From Paenibacillus prosopidis (lineage in GTDB: Bacteria > Bacillota > Bacilli > Paenibacillales > Paenibacillaceae): a DNA stretch of 64,000 bases. The notes below the pieces were generated by a model. It ran no database searches. It was not told the DNA's origin and saw nothing but the letters and a program-made list of their open reading frames with translations. The stretch's first letter is position 1, and every line of letters begins with the position of its first letter. Below, one piece after another: positions 36,077-45,194 of this stretch. The stretch is from positions 62,001 through 126,000 of the forward strand of contig NZ_QPJD01000005.1 in the NCBI RefSeq assembly GCF_003337375.1, given 5' to 3'. The position numbers and the translations under genes were made by a program.

Positions 36077-36964
36077 TTACCGCTGCCTGCTCACTTCAAT
36101 TCCCGCCAATTTCTCATAGTAACGTATTAAGCTGCTATGATCGCAATCCCCCATATCATTGGCCGTAAGCTCCTGCATCATCTCCATGACCGATGAGGTT
36201 AACGGGAGCGGCACTCCGACCTCTTGCGACGTTTCCAGCACATTGCTGAGATCCTTAATATGCAGGTTGATTCGAAAGCCGGGTTCGAAATAGCGGTCCA
36301 TCACAAGGGGAGCCTTCGCATCCAGCACGGTGCTTCCCGCCAATCCGCCTCGAATCGCCTGAAACACTAATTCCGGCTTAACGCCAACCTTAGCAGCCAA
36401 CACCAGTGCTTCCGACATAGCCGCGATGTTAATCGCCACAATAATCTGATTGGCGAGTTTGGCTACATTTCCAGCGCCAATGTCTCCCGTTCTTACAACA
36501 GAGGCTGCCATGGCCTTCATCACATCGTAGCACTTATCGAACACCTCTTCGCTTCCCCCGACCATGACGGAAAGCGTCCCTTCTATTGCCTTCGGCTCGC
36601 CTCCGCTAACCGGGGCATCCAGCATGTGAATCCCCTTCTCCGCCAACCTGCCGGCAATCTCCTGACTTGCAAGAGGCGCAATGGAGCTCATATCCACGAC
36701 AACGCAGCCGGGTTTAGCTCCTTCAATCACGCCATCCGGTCCCAGCACGACCTCCTTCACCTCCGGGGAGTTAGGCAGCATCGTAATGATAATATCCGCT
36801 TTCTCTGCGACCTCTTTAGGCGTGTTTGCCTGCACAGCTCCAGCGGCTACCAGCTCGGCAGCGCCTTTGTTCTTTGACAAAACGACAAGCTCATAGCCCG
36901 CTTTAAGTAAATTTTTGCTCATCGGCTTTCCCATAATGCCCAGCCCAATGAATCCAACCCTCAT
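36077..36964 (-). CDS. garR: 2-hydroxy-3-oxopropionate (tartronate semialdehyde) reductase
   Basis: The protein of about 295 residues belongs to the beta-hydroxyacid dehydrogenase family. It has the Rossmann motif GFIGLGIMGKPM, the substrate motif DAPVSGGEPKAIEGTLSVMV and the catalytic Lys in GNVAKLANQIIVA near 170. Those residues match tartronate semialdehyde reductases, which reduce tartronate semialdehyde to D-glycerate with NAD(P)H. Its place between the DapA-type aldolase and glycerate kinase fits exactly. A GGGGG ribosome binding site precedes both TTG 36967 and ATG 36964; either could be used. Confidence 0.9.
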   Translation of the reverse strand: MRVGFIGLGIMGKPMSKNLLKAGYELVVLSKNKGAAELVAAGAVQANTPKEVAEKADIIITMLPNSPEVKEVVLGPDGVIEGAKPGCVVVDMSSIAPLASQEIAGRLAEKGIHMLDAPVSGGEPKAIEGTLSVMVGGSEEVFDKCYDVMKAMAASVVRTGDIGAGNVAKLANQIIVAINIAAMSEALVLAAKVGVKPELVFQAIRGGLAGSTVLDAKAPLVMDRYFEPGFRINLHIKDLSNVLETSQEVGVPLPLTSSVMEMMQELTANDMGDCDHSSLIRYYEKLAGIEVSRQR

Positions 36965-37029
36965 CAATTTCGCGGCCCCCTTTGGTTATGATCGAAGATC
37001 CCTATCCCGGCTCTTACCAGCCCTTACCC

Positions 37030-37920
37030 TTAAAGAGCACCCAATTGCCGTAAAATATCCCTCAGCTTATCACGGTTTGTATCGGAGCAAGCGGTATTTG
37101 GAAGAATTGAGCCGCCTACAGGAACCCCTATGAGATTCATAGCCTCTTTTGTAATGACCGGGAAGCTTGCCAGATTAAATGCTATTCGAAGCGGAGCCAG
37201 CTTAAATTGGGCTTCCAATGCGCCCGGCAAATCCCCAGCCACATATTTATCGTAAATCTCAACGACGAGTGAAGGCACGATATTCGCGGTTGATGCCACA
37301 CAACCCACTGCGCCGTATACTAATGAGCCCAATATCATGACATCCCGACCGGCCATTACACGGAAGCCTTTGTGTCTGGTTCTCCGAATATACTCCGCGG
37401 TTAAGGTCAAATCTCCGCTGCTGTCCTTCACCCCGACGATGTTCGGAATATCGGCAAGTCTTTCGATCAGATTGGCGGAAATATTATTGCCGACACGATC
37501 CGGATTATTGTAGAGCAGAACCGGCAGTGACGTCGATCCGGCTATCGTTTCAAAATGCCGATAAAGCTCTTCCTCCGAAGGCGTCAAAAACATAGGCGGC
37601 AAAATCGTTATCGCTTGGACTCCAAGCCTTTCTCCCATTTTGGCAAGCTTCACGCATTCTTTGGTCGTTATGGCCCCAATCCCCATATAAAGCGGTACAC
37701 GCCCTGCTATCTGATCAATCGTAATGGAAACGGCGCGCTCTTGCTGCTCATGATCCAATCCGTAAAATTCTCCATTGCTGCCTAGAGAAAGTATCCCGTG
37801 GACACCGCCGGCAATTACATGTTCAATCACATTGCGAAGGCCCTGCTCTTCCACACATTCCTCTGCATCTACCGGCGTAACAATCGGCGGGATCACACCG
37901 CCAATCCAGTTTGTATCCAT
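37030..37920 (-). CDS. DapA/NAL-family Schiff-base aldolase, probable keto-deoxy-aldarate aldolase
   Basis: The 296-residue TIM-barrel enzyme has SLGSNGEFYGLDHEQQ (carboxylate-binding loop), LLYNNPDRVG with the catalytic Tyr near 136, and VGVKDSSGDLT with the Schiff-base Lys near 163. Members cleave or condense pyruvate-derived aldols. The operon otherwise encodes GarD, GarR and GarK but no GarL, so I infer cleavage of 5-keto-4-deoxyglucarate to pyruvate and tartronate semialdehyde. Alternatives are the decarboxylating 5-keto-4-deoxyglucarate dehydratase of the same superfamily, or KDG aldolase; the presence of GarR speaks against the former. GGAGAAACCATATG gives the start. Confidence 0.8.
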   Translation of the reverse strand: MDTNWIGGVIPPIVTPVDAEECVEEQGLRNVIEHVIAGGVHGILSLGSNGEFYGLDHEQQERAVSITIDQIAGRVPLYMGIGAITTKECVKLAKMGERLGVQAITILPPMFLTPSEEELYRHFETIAGSTSLPVLLYNNPDRVGNNISANLIERLADIPNIVGVKDSSGDLTLTAEYIRRTRHKGFRVMAGRDVMILGSLVYGAVGCVASTANIVPSLVVEIYDKYVAGDLPGALEAQFKLAPLRIAFNLASFPVITKEAMNLIGVPVGGSILPNTACSDTNRDKLRDILRQLGAL

Positions 37921-37965
37921 ATGGTTTCTCCTTTATAGGTTTCATAGTTTGATTAAACTAAATGT

Positions 37966-39069
37966 TCATAAGCCGCGCCGTTTGATTTCATTGTAGGCCA
38001 TGATCAGAGGCGCCACTCCATGACCATTATTATCAACAACTTCTTCTGAGTAGATATAATACGCTAGACTGCCGTCTCGAATTTCTCCGGTTTCGGGCTT
38101 TTTCCCAAGGCCGGCGCTTCGGCAAATCCCGCCTAGTAATACTTCACCTGCTTCTTCCCTCAAATAACGGGCGATTGTCCCGTTAAACGCCTGTATCCCA
38201 TATACCGCATACTCCTCGGGCACATATCCTAATCTTGCCCCTTTCAAAATGGCATAAGCCATCATCAGCGTTCCACTGGATTCGAGATAATTGTCCGGAT
38301 TGTCCGTCCTGTCCACGACCTGATACCACATGCCCTCATTATGCCTATACGGAAGCATGTCATCTATAAGCTCCATCAAATAGGCTTTGAGGATACCGGT
38401 ATCTGCCGGCTCTCCTTCCAGCAGCTCCAGTACATCCACCAGCGCCATCGCGAACCAGCCGACCGCACGCCCCCATACATTCGGTGATTGTCCTGTCGCT
38501 TTATCGCACCAGAAAATATGACGGCTCTCGTCATATGCGTGACTGTACAACCGCTTTTGTTCGTTATAGAGATATTGGCGGACATTTTGGAACTGTTTTA
38601 TCGTATCGGAATAATCCTTTTGCTCTGCGAATTTCTTCACGTACTGGACAAGGAACGGCTGCCCCATATACAATCCATCGAGCCATACCTGATAGGGATA
38701 GTTTTCTTTATGCCAGAACGACCCGGACTTCGTTCTCGGATAAGATGCCAGCTGTTGATATAGCAAATCCATTACTCTTTTATATTTGGGCTCCTGCTCT
38801 CTTTGAAATAGAGGAAATAAAATAACAGCCATCCTGATTTGATCGATATTATAGCTGTTCATTCGAATCTCAGGGATATCGCCGTTGGAATCAAATTGCC
38901 GCTCTATAAAGCCTTTTACAAAGTTGTACTCCATTGTGCAGCCAGTCAACTCGTAGCTGTCCAAATACGCCTTTAAGATACAGCCTTCGATATAATGCCA
39001 CCTTACCGAAAACCACTTCTCGCTCGACAAATATTGTTCTTTCAATCTATCTACCATTTCATAAGTCAA
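37966..39069 (-). CDS. GH105 unsaturated uronyl hydrolase (YteR/RhiN type)
   Basis: The 367-residue protein has no signal peptide and folds as an (alpha/alpha)6 barrel. VWLDGLYMGQPFLVQY near 130 contains the Asp that hydrates the unsaturated uronic acid double bond; SPNVWGRAVGWFAMALVDVL and NYLESSGTLMMAYAILKG are typical of YteR-like enzymes. It releases 5-keto-4-deoxyuronate from oligosaccharides produced by lyases, such as unsaturated rhamnogalacturonan disaccharide. A full GGAGGTG lies upstream of TTG 39069, while the GTG at 39084 overlaps it, so the TTG start is preferred. The gene sits 29 bases behind a membrane-bound regulator gene in the same operon. Confidence 0.88.
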   Translation of the reverse strand: MTYEMVDRLKEQYLSSEKWFSVRWHYIEGCILKAYLDSYELTGCTMEYNFVKGFIERQFDSNGDIPEIRMNSYNIDQIRMAVILFPLFQREQEPKYKRVMDLLYQQLASYPRTKSGSFWHKENYPYQVWLDGLYMGQPFLVQYVKKFAEQKDYSDTIKQFQNVRQYLYNEQKRLYSHAYDESRHIFWCDKATGQSPNVWGRAVGWFAMALVDVLELLEGEPADTGILKAYLMELIDDMLPYRHNEGMWYQVVDRTDNPDNYLESSGTLMMAYAILKGARLGYVPEEYAVYGIQAFNGTIARYLREEAGEVLLGGICRSAGLGKKPETGEIRDGSLAYYIYSEEVVDNNGHGVAPLIMAYNEIKRRGL

Positions 39070-39098
39070 TAGAGGCACCTCCACGTCAGGTTATGCCA

Positions 39099-41363
39099 TT
39101 ATGATGAGTCACCAGCATGTATTCTCGAATGGGATTCTCTATACTGGCCCGGTGTCATCCCTGCAGCCTTGCGGAACGTCCGGATAAACCCGGTGGAGTT
39201 CGTATAGCTCAGACGCTCCGCGATTTCCGTAATCTTCATATTGCTGTCCCTTAGCCAAAGTTTGGCCATATTCATCCGGTAGTTCGTCAAATAATCGATA
39301 AACGTTATTCCCATTTCTTTCTTGAACACCCGGCTTAAATAGACAGGATGAAACCGGAATTGTTCAGCGCACATTTCCAGAGTAATATCCTGATCGTATT
39401 TGTCTTGAATCAGCTCTACCATTTGGTGGGCGATATTGATATATTGCGAATCGATGCGCCCCTGCAGGAAGGCAAGGGTGGGCGGGATCAACTCCGTCTT
39501 GAACCATGCCGTAATCTCCTCGGCCGTATTCAATTTCATGAATCGAATCATGACTGATTTGGTGCCAACCAGCCCATCCAGTGTTCCGCCTTGCTGCTGA
39601 ACAAGCCGATAGATTTTGATGATTAATTGGAGCATAAGGGTTTGAAAATCATTAAATGACACATTTTTCACTAAAATCGCCGACGCATACTGGTTAAAAT
39701 ACTCATAAGCCGAAGTGGCATCGCCTGTTTTGAGCCCACCCACCATGCATTCTTCAAAGTGGCTCCAAGAGGCGGCGGGCTGAACATGATTTCGGTTGAC
39801 CGTTTCGATATCTTCATAGTTCAAGATGAGCTCATTGCCAAGGCTGATTCTGCGTTTAAGCGCCTCTAATGCCTCTGAGTAAGCATCCATAGCGTCCGTG
39901 TACCGCTGAAATGGCCGACTGATGCCAATACTGATTTTTAGCTGAAGCAGCTCATTCACCTTCGACGCAATAAGCTCCGCCATTCGATAGAAGTAGCCCT
40001 TCAGCTCAACCGGATCCTCCGAATCCCCCAGCAATAGGGTGACCTGCGATTGATCCAGCAGCAGCGTACCCAAAATACAATCAGAAGGAATTAGCTCCGC
40101 TACGACATTATTGATCGCGAATAACAGCAGCTCCTTTTCACTATCCGAGTACCTAGTGCCCTCTAGAGAATCGATCTGTAGAGCGAGCACCCCGATCGCC
40201 TTCCCCTTTTCTCCGAAGCCATAGGTCTCATACTTGTAGGAAAATTCGCTTTCTGTTACCTGCCCCATAATTAATTTCAACAGGAAAAATTCTTTGACCT
40301 GTCCGCGCTGAGCCCGCAGCTGCTGCTGCAAATCCTTTCCCGTACTAAACAATGTAGAAAATCGTTCCTCGATCAGTGCGAATTCATCCCGTTTTTTGAA
40401 CCCGATGGACTCTCCCCCGAACTGCTCCAACATCGTAAACAGCCGACGGATTGGCCTATACATGCGGAAGGTTCCGTAGAAGGCGGCGAATGCGATTAGA
40501 ATTAAAATAACGAGACAAGCATTTAAGGTAATGAAAGCAATTTTCTTAGAATCCTTTGTAATCGCTTCCATAGATACGATTGAAACATAGGACCAGCCGT
40601 TATAGGAGGAAACTCTATAATTGACCGCTGTAGCGTCCGTTTCAAAATACCCCGTTTCGTCCACCGCCGCTTGCATCTTTTGCAGGATGGCAGGCTGGAC
40701 CAAAGCGGTGCTGGAGCTGGATAAGAACGGCTCCCGATCTCGATTGAGTACATAAATGCTTCCTAATTGGGTGTTCTGCGCCAAATTGCTCAGTAAAGCA
40801 TCTTGCGATATATCAATAATCAGCAGCGCTTTAGCCGCATTCGTAGAGGAAAGCATTGGAAGATTAATGACCAGCCGAATGTTATTTGCTTGTAAGACAC
40901 TATCGGTATTAGCGAGCCAAAATAAATTTTGTGGACGCTTGGCATATTCACTCAATAAATCTTGATTTGGAAAATCTTCTGTAGACGTAAATCCAAGATT
41001 GCTGATCATCCAATCGTGCTCCAGATTTATTAGTCTCGTCTCGGCCACACCTTCAATAGAATGAAGATTATACAAGCCTTTGGAGAGATTGTTGATCGTT
41101 TGGAAATCATCATTGTGCAAATCATCGTATAGAAAGTCGCTTACCAACGATGAATTGATATACTGCACAGCTACCATTTCCACATTCTTTAAAATTTGTT
41201 CCATTCTCATCTGGTTTTGTAGTAAAATCTGTACGTTTCCCTCATTAACCTTCTTCCTAATATCCTTTGAGGCGATATAGTAGGAAATGACTCCAATGGA
41301 GGCAACAGAAACTACACTGAGCAGAAGAGAGAAGACGAGCAACCGATATAAGTATTTAGGCAA
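39099..41363 (-). CDS. Membrane-bound AraC-family regulator with extracytoplasmic sensor (YesS/RhgR-like)
   Basis: The 754-residue one-component regulator has a transmembrane helix at about 5-27, an extracytoplasmic dCache-like sensor, a second helix near 275-300 (IAFITLNACLVILILIAFAAF), a long cytoplasmic linker, and an AraC DNA-binding domain at the C terminus (LEMCAEQFRFHPVYLSRVFK and EIAERLSYTNSTGFIRTFRK). There is neither kinase nor receiver domain. Related proteins activate pectin and rhamnogalacturonan genes in bacilli. GAAGGAGAGG six bases before TTG 41363 marks the start; the GTG at 41426 has no ribosome binding site. It lies between binding-protein and hydrolase genes of one operon, which it likely controls. 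Confidence 0.9.
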   Translation of the reverse strand: MPKYLYRLLVFSLLLSVVSVASIGVISYYIASKDIRKKVNEGNVQILLQNQMRMEQILKNVEMVAVQYINSSLVSDFLYDDLHNDDFQTINNLSKGLYNLHSIEGVAETRLINLEHDWMISNLGFTSTEDFPNQDLLSEYAKRPQNLFWLANTDSVLQANNIRLVINLPMLSSTNAAKALLIIDISQDALLSNLAQNTQLGSIYVLNRDREPFLSSSSTALVQPAILQKMQAAVDETGYFETDATAVNYRVSSYNGWSYVSIVSMEAITKDSKKIAFITLNACLVILILIAFAAFYGTFRMYRPIRRLFTMLEQFGGESIGFKKRDEFALIEERFSTLFSTGKDLQQQLRAQRGQVKEFFLLKLIMGQVTESEFSYKYETYGFGEKGKAIGVLALQIDSLEGTRYSDSEKELLLFAINNVVAELIPSDCILGTLLLDQSQVTLLLGDSEDPVELKGYFYRMAELIASKVNELLQLKISIGISRPFQRYTDAMDAYSEALEALKRRISLGNELILNYEDIETVNRNHVQPAASWSHFEECMVGGLKTGDATSAYEYFNQYASAILVKNVSFNDFQTLMLQLIIKIYRLVQQQGGTLDGLVGTKSVMIRFMKLNTAEEITAWFKTELIPPTLAFLQGRIDSQYINIAHQMVELIQDKYDQDITLEMCAEQFRFHPVYLSRVFKKEMGITFIDYLTNYRMNMAKLWLRDSNMKITEIAERLSYTNSTGFIRTFRKAAGMTPGQYRESHSRIHAGDSS

Positions 41364-41463
41364 TGGAAACCTCTCCTTCCTTCGCGTACAAGGCTTCGGC
41401 ATTACCATTATATCAGAGAAATACACAGTACCGATTGCTTAAGAAAGCGCCAGCTTAAACGAC

Positions 41464-42978
41464 TTACTTCTTCTGCTTCGCATACTCGGCTGAATATTCT
41501 TCAATTACCTTGCCGCCGCCGGCTTTTTTCCAATTATCCACTTCCGCTTGCCACCCTGCCTCATCAATTTTCCCCATAATAAACTTCGTTTGGGCATCAC
41601 GAATTAACGTGTCCAGCTCCCCGCCCTTTTCCAAATACGTTTTGGAATTCAATGTTAACGCTAGGTTAGGCACCGCATTTTCCAGGTTGTCGGCAACGAC
41701 CCTCCAGCCCTTCGCCTGCAAGTCAGATAGTTCCAGAGGCAGACCCGTACCAGTCACCTCAAACGCAGGCAGACTGTCACGATAAGGTTTAACCTCAAGA
41801 TTAAATAGGGACAAATCTATAAACTGCGCTTTTCCGTCAGAGGTCTTATTGAAATGCTTGCCTTCAACCCCTCTAGTTAAAAGCGTCGACATCTCCGGAT
41901 CCAGCAGTTTATCGAAGAAACCCAGCAGCTGCTTTAGTTCTGCTTCTGACTTTACGCTCGATTTCGGGAAGACGAAAAAGCCATTATTGCCGGGTTCAGC
42001 CGGTACACGATTGCCCGATGGTCCCATATAAGGCACAATATCAACTACGCCATCAGGTACAGCCTTGTTAAGGTTGACTTGAGAAGTCGCAGCTGCCGAG
42101 GCCACCGTATTGATCCGGATCCCTACCTTGCCTGCATTCCACTTATTATCGGCATCAGCTGTCTGAACAACGGAGAAGTCCTGATTGATTAAATTTTCCT
42201 GAAAGAGCCTGCGAAGCAGCTTCATGGAATCCAGGTACGGCTTGGTCATAAATTCAGCTACCATCGTACCGTCTTCTACGCCCCATTTATTCGGCGCCCC
42301 CTGAGAAACCGCCAGCCGGGTCAGAAAGGAGCTGCTGGCAACCGGATCGTTGTAGGACTTGTCAAGAAACATGCCGTACGTATCATTCTGACCATTCTTC
42401 TCAGGATTCTTCTCTGCGATAGTCTTCATGATGTTATACCAGTCATCCAAGGTTACCGGTGGCTTCAGGCCAAGCTCGTCAAACCAATCCTTGCGGTAAA
42501 CGATCCCTGCGCGGCCGAAGTCCCGGTACAAGGGCAATCCATAAAGCTTTCCATCTACCTTTATATTTTCGTAATACAGCGCGTTGACAGCCGATAAGTT
42601 TTTATAATCCGTAAGCATTGGTCCGATCTCCCAAAACAAGCCGGATTGGACCGCGCTAAGCGTAGTGGCGTTCGACGTTATTTTAAATGCTTTGGGCATT
42701 TCGCTGGAGGCGATCATAATATTTTTCTTATCTTCAAAAGCGGCGGAAGGAATCCATTGGATATCGATTTTTGAATTCGTATATTTCTCTATGGCCAGCT
42801 CTACTTCGCTGTCTTTTTTCGGGGCCTCTCCAACTTGAGGCGTAGCGATCGTAACTTCTAACGGTGTATTTCCCTCCTGCTTCGCGGTTGGCGTATCTTT
42901 CCCGCCTGCACACCCCGATAAACCGCCAGCAATCGTAAGCAATGAAACCATAACAATAATGAAGCGCTTTCTTTTCAT
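41464..42978 (-). CDS. Extracellular solute-binding lipoprotein of the second CUT1 importer (SBP4)
   Basis: The 504-residue lipoprotein has lipobox LSGC (Cys23) and the LplA-like organisation (WFDELGLKPPVTLDDWYNIM and the C-terminal KAGGGKVIEEYSAEYAKQK). It is clearly distinct from SBP1 and SBP2. The gene follows two permease genes by 50 bases and precedes the membrane regulator, giving the order permease, permease, binding protein. A GGGGG ribosome binding site precedes the ATG. Given the GH105 gene downstream, the ligand is probably an unsaturated oligosaccharide from pectin or rhamnogalacturonan. As with the first importer, no ATPase is encoded here. Confidence 0.88.
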   Translation of the reverse strand: MKRKRFIIVMVSLLTIAGGLSGCAGGKDTPTAKQEGNTPLEVTIATPQVGEAPKKDSEVELAIEKYTNSKIDIQWIPSAAFEDKKNIMIASSEMPKAFKITSNATTLSAVQSGLFWEIGPMLTDYKNLSAVNALYYENIKVDGKLYGLPLYRDFGRAGIVYRKDWFDELGLKPPVTLDDWYNIMKTIAEKNPEKNGQNDTYGMFLDKSYNDPVASSSFLTRLAVSQGAPNKWGVEDGTMVAEFMTKPYLDSMKLLRRLFQENLINQDFSVVQTADADNKWNAGKVGIRINTVASAAATSQVNLNKAVPDGVVDIVPYMGPSGNRVPAEPGNNGFFVFPKSSVKSEAELKQLLGFFDKLLDPEMSTLLTRGVEGKHFNKTSDGKAQFIDLSLFNLEVKPYRDSLPAFEVTGTGLPLELSDLQAKGWRVVADNLENAVPNLALTLNSKTYLEKGGELDTLIRDAQTKFIMGKIDEAGWQAEVDNWKKAGGGKVIEEYSAEYAKQKK

Positions 42979-43028
42979 GAGATAACCCCCTACATTTTAT
43001 TATACACAATGATACCCGCGAAATAGAG

Positions 43029-43910
43029 TTAACCTTTTACCGATCCTAACAGCACACCCTTGGCAAAATGCTTTTGTAAAAAAGGGTAGACGAGTACGAT
43101 CGGGACAGTCGCGACTACAATGGAAGCCATTCGAATCGTCTGCGGCAAATAATCGGTTGGATCTTGCTGAGACGTTGTGTCTCCGATTTGATCTTGAGAT
43201 AACAACACAATTTGCCTCAAAATAACCTGAACCGGAAATTTCTCAGCATCGTTAATATACATCACCGCATTAAAGAATGAATTCCAATGTCCTACCGCAT
43301 AGAAAAGTCCGAATGTAGCCATTGCCGGCATGGATAACGGCAGAACGATACGGAACAATACGCCCAAATCATTGCAGCCGTCGATCTTAGCCGAATCCTC
43401 CAGGCTGTCTGGAATTTGCTGAAAAAAGTTCTTGAGCACGATCAAATTAAACGCGCTGATAGCGGTCGGAACCATCAAGGACCAATACGTATCGATGATG
43501 CCGAAGGCCTTGACAACAAAATAGGTCGGAATCAATCCCCCGCTGAAGAGCATGGAAACCAGAACCATGAGCAGAAGGGTCCTGCGCCCCCGTAAAGTGG
43601 CTTTCGCCAAAGGGTACGCGGTAAATGAGGTCAATATGAGGTTAATGAAGGTTCCGAGCACGGTCACATAAATCGAGATCAGTATGCTTCGAACCATCGT
43701 ATCGGTTGAGAAGATATATTTATACGCCCCTAATGTAAACTTCGAAGGAAATAAGAGCAAGCCGCCTTGAGCCACTTCCTCCGGGGTAGCAAAGGACACG
43801 GCAACGATATACACGAAGGGAATGATTGTAATTAGCGCTATCAGGATCAACAACGAATAGTTTGCCGTATTAAACAGCCGGTTACTCCAATGCTTATCTT
43901 CCGCTAGCAT
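43029..43910 (-). CDS. Carbohydrate ABC transporter permease (MalG/LplC type), second importer
   Basis: The 293-residue membrane protein has about six transmembrane segments and an EAA loop (EDSAKIDGCNDLGVLFRIVLP). The ending KHFAKGVLLGSVKG is the usual C terminus of this permease type. GGAGGTTTCAATATG gives a firm start 20 bases after the partner permease. It forms the channel together with that partner for SBP4. Confidence 0.9.
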   Translation of the reverse strand: MLAEDKHWSNRLFNTANYSLLILIALITIIPFVYIVAVSFATPEEVAQGGLLLFPSKFTLGAYKYIFSTDTMVRSILISIYVTVLGTFINLILTSFTAYPLAKATLRGRRTLLLMVLVSMLFSGGLIPTYFVVKAFGIIDTYWSLMVPTAISAFNLIVLKNFFQQIPDSLEDSAKIDGCNDLGVLFRIVLPLSMPAMATFGLFYAVGHWNSFFNAVMYINDAEKFPVQVILRQIVLLSQDQIGDTTSQQDPTDYLPQTIRMASIVVATVPIVLVYPFLQKHFAKGVLLGSVKG

Positions 43911-43930
43911 ATTGAAACCTCCTGACGCTA

Positions 43931-44893
43931 TTAATAAATGCCTTCTTCACCGAGTTTTTTCGCCATCCAATTGGAGCCGAGCACAAGGACAAGCCCTACC
44001 ATAGATTTAAACAGCCCGACAGCGGCGCTATAGCTGTATTGTCCCTGGGTCAAGCCTTTCATATATACATAAGTATCAAAAACTTCCCCTACTTCACGGT
44101 TCATAGAATTAAGCATGAGGAAGATGTGCTCGAAACCCGTGTCCAGAAAAGTGCCCAAGCGCAGAATAAACAAAATAACGATCGTGCTGCGGATAGCCGG
44201 GAGCGTAATATGCCAGAGCTGGCGCCAGCGTCCTGCTCCATCTATGCGGGAAGCTTCGTAGAGCTGAAGGTCGACTCCGGATAACGCCGCCAGGAAAATA
44301 ATCGTTCCCCATCCTGCTTCTTTCCAGATCGACTGGCTGACAATCATCGTTCTGAACCAATCCTCGCTAAGCAGAAACGGAATTTTCTCTATTCCGATTC
44401 TGTGGATCAATTCGTTTACAATCCCTCCTTCGGTAGTAAATAGGACATAGAAAATGCCAACCGCGACTACCCATGATACAAAGTGCGGCAAATATAATAA
44501 CGTCTGAGCGAAGCGTTTGAATATTTTATTGCGGACTTCATTTAACATAAGTGCTAGTACAATAGGAAGCGGAAAGAAAAACACTAAATTATATATCGCT
44601 AACAAAATGGTATTTCGGAACAGTATCCAAAACTGCGGCTCTGTAAAAAATCGTTCAAAATGCTTCAGTCCCACCCAGGAACTGTTCATAAAACCGAGAT
44701 GCGGCTGATAGTCCTCAAATGCCATAACCAAGCCGAACATAGGCACATATTTAAAAATGACGAAATACAAAATACCTGGAAATAAGATGAAATACAACCA
44801 TCGATCTCTGACAATATCCCTTACAAACAAAGACTCTTTAAAGAAAAGGTACTTGTGTCTTAATTGTAACCGGGCTGCATGTTGCCCCTTCAT
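43931..44893 (-). CDS. Carbohydrate ABC transporter permease (LplB type), second importer
   Basis: The 320-residue membrane protein has about six transmembrane helices and an EAA loop (YEASRIDGAGRWRQLWHITLP). It is the first gene of the nine-gene operon that runs to the garD-like gene with gaps of 18-100 bases and no visible internal terminator. AAAGGAGGACGGCGG precedes the ATG. Confidence 0.9.
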   Translation of the reverse strand: MKGQHAARLQLRHKYLFFKESLFVRDIVRDRWLYFILFPGILYFVIFKYVPMFGLVMAFEDYQPHLGFMNSSWVGLKHFERFFTEPQFWILFRNTILLAIYNLVFFFPLPIVLALMLNEVRNKIFKRFAQTLLYLPHFVSWVVAVGIFYVLFTTEGGIVNELIHRIGIEKIPFLLSEDWFRTMIVSQSIWKEAGWGTIIFLAALSGVDLQLYEASRIDGAGRWRQLWHITLPAIRSTIVILFILRLGTFLDTGFEHIFLMLNSMNREVGEVFDTYVYMKGLTQGQYSYSAAVGLFKSMVGLVLVLGSNWMAKKLGEEGIY

Positions 44894-45194
44894 CCGCCGT
44901 CCTCCTTTACTTGAATTTTAAGTATCGAATACAATTCAAATCATAGGTTTCGGGGTTATGACTGGCAATAGTACTGATCGAACCACTTATCTTCCGAGTG
45001 AAATTCGTTAAAAAGGGCAGCTTTAAGCGCTATTGGACCCTTGAATTATCATTCTTTTCAGCTGCATCGTACTTTCTTAACCAGCTCTTCAGCTTCAGAT
45101 ATTTCTCATATTTCAGAGCGAAAAATTGATTCATACTTTCATACTCCACCCAATAAGTATTATAGATTACCTAACTCGTGGGGGTGGGATAATA
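44894..45194. promoter_or_regulatory. Divergent regulatory region of the second importer operon and the DUF2935 gene
   Basis: This gap of 301 bases must hold the promoter of the large operon (minus) and of the DUF2935 gene (plus). An inverted repeat TTGAATT / AATTCAA (44911-44917 and 44933-44939) lies just upstream of the permease start and may be an operator. I see no convincing -35/-10 pair and no copy of the 21-bp-spaced repeats found elsewhere in the window. Confidence 0.35.
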
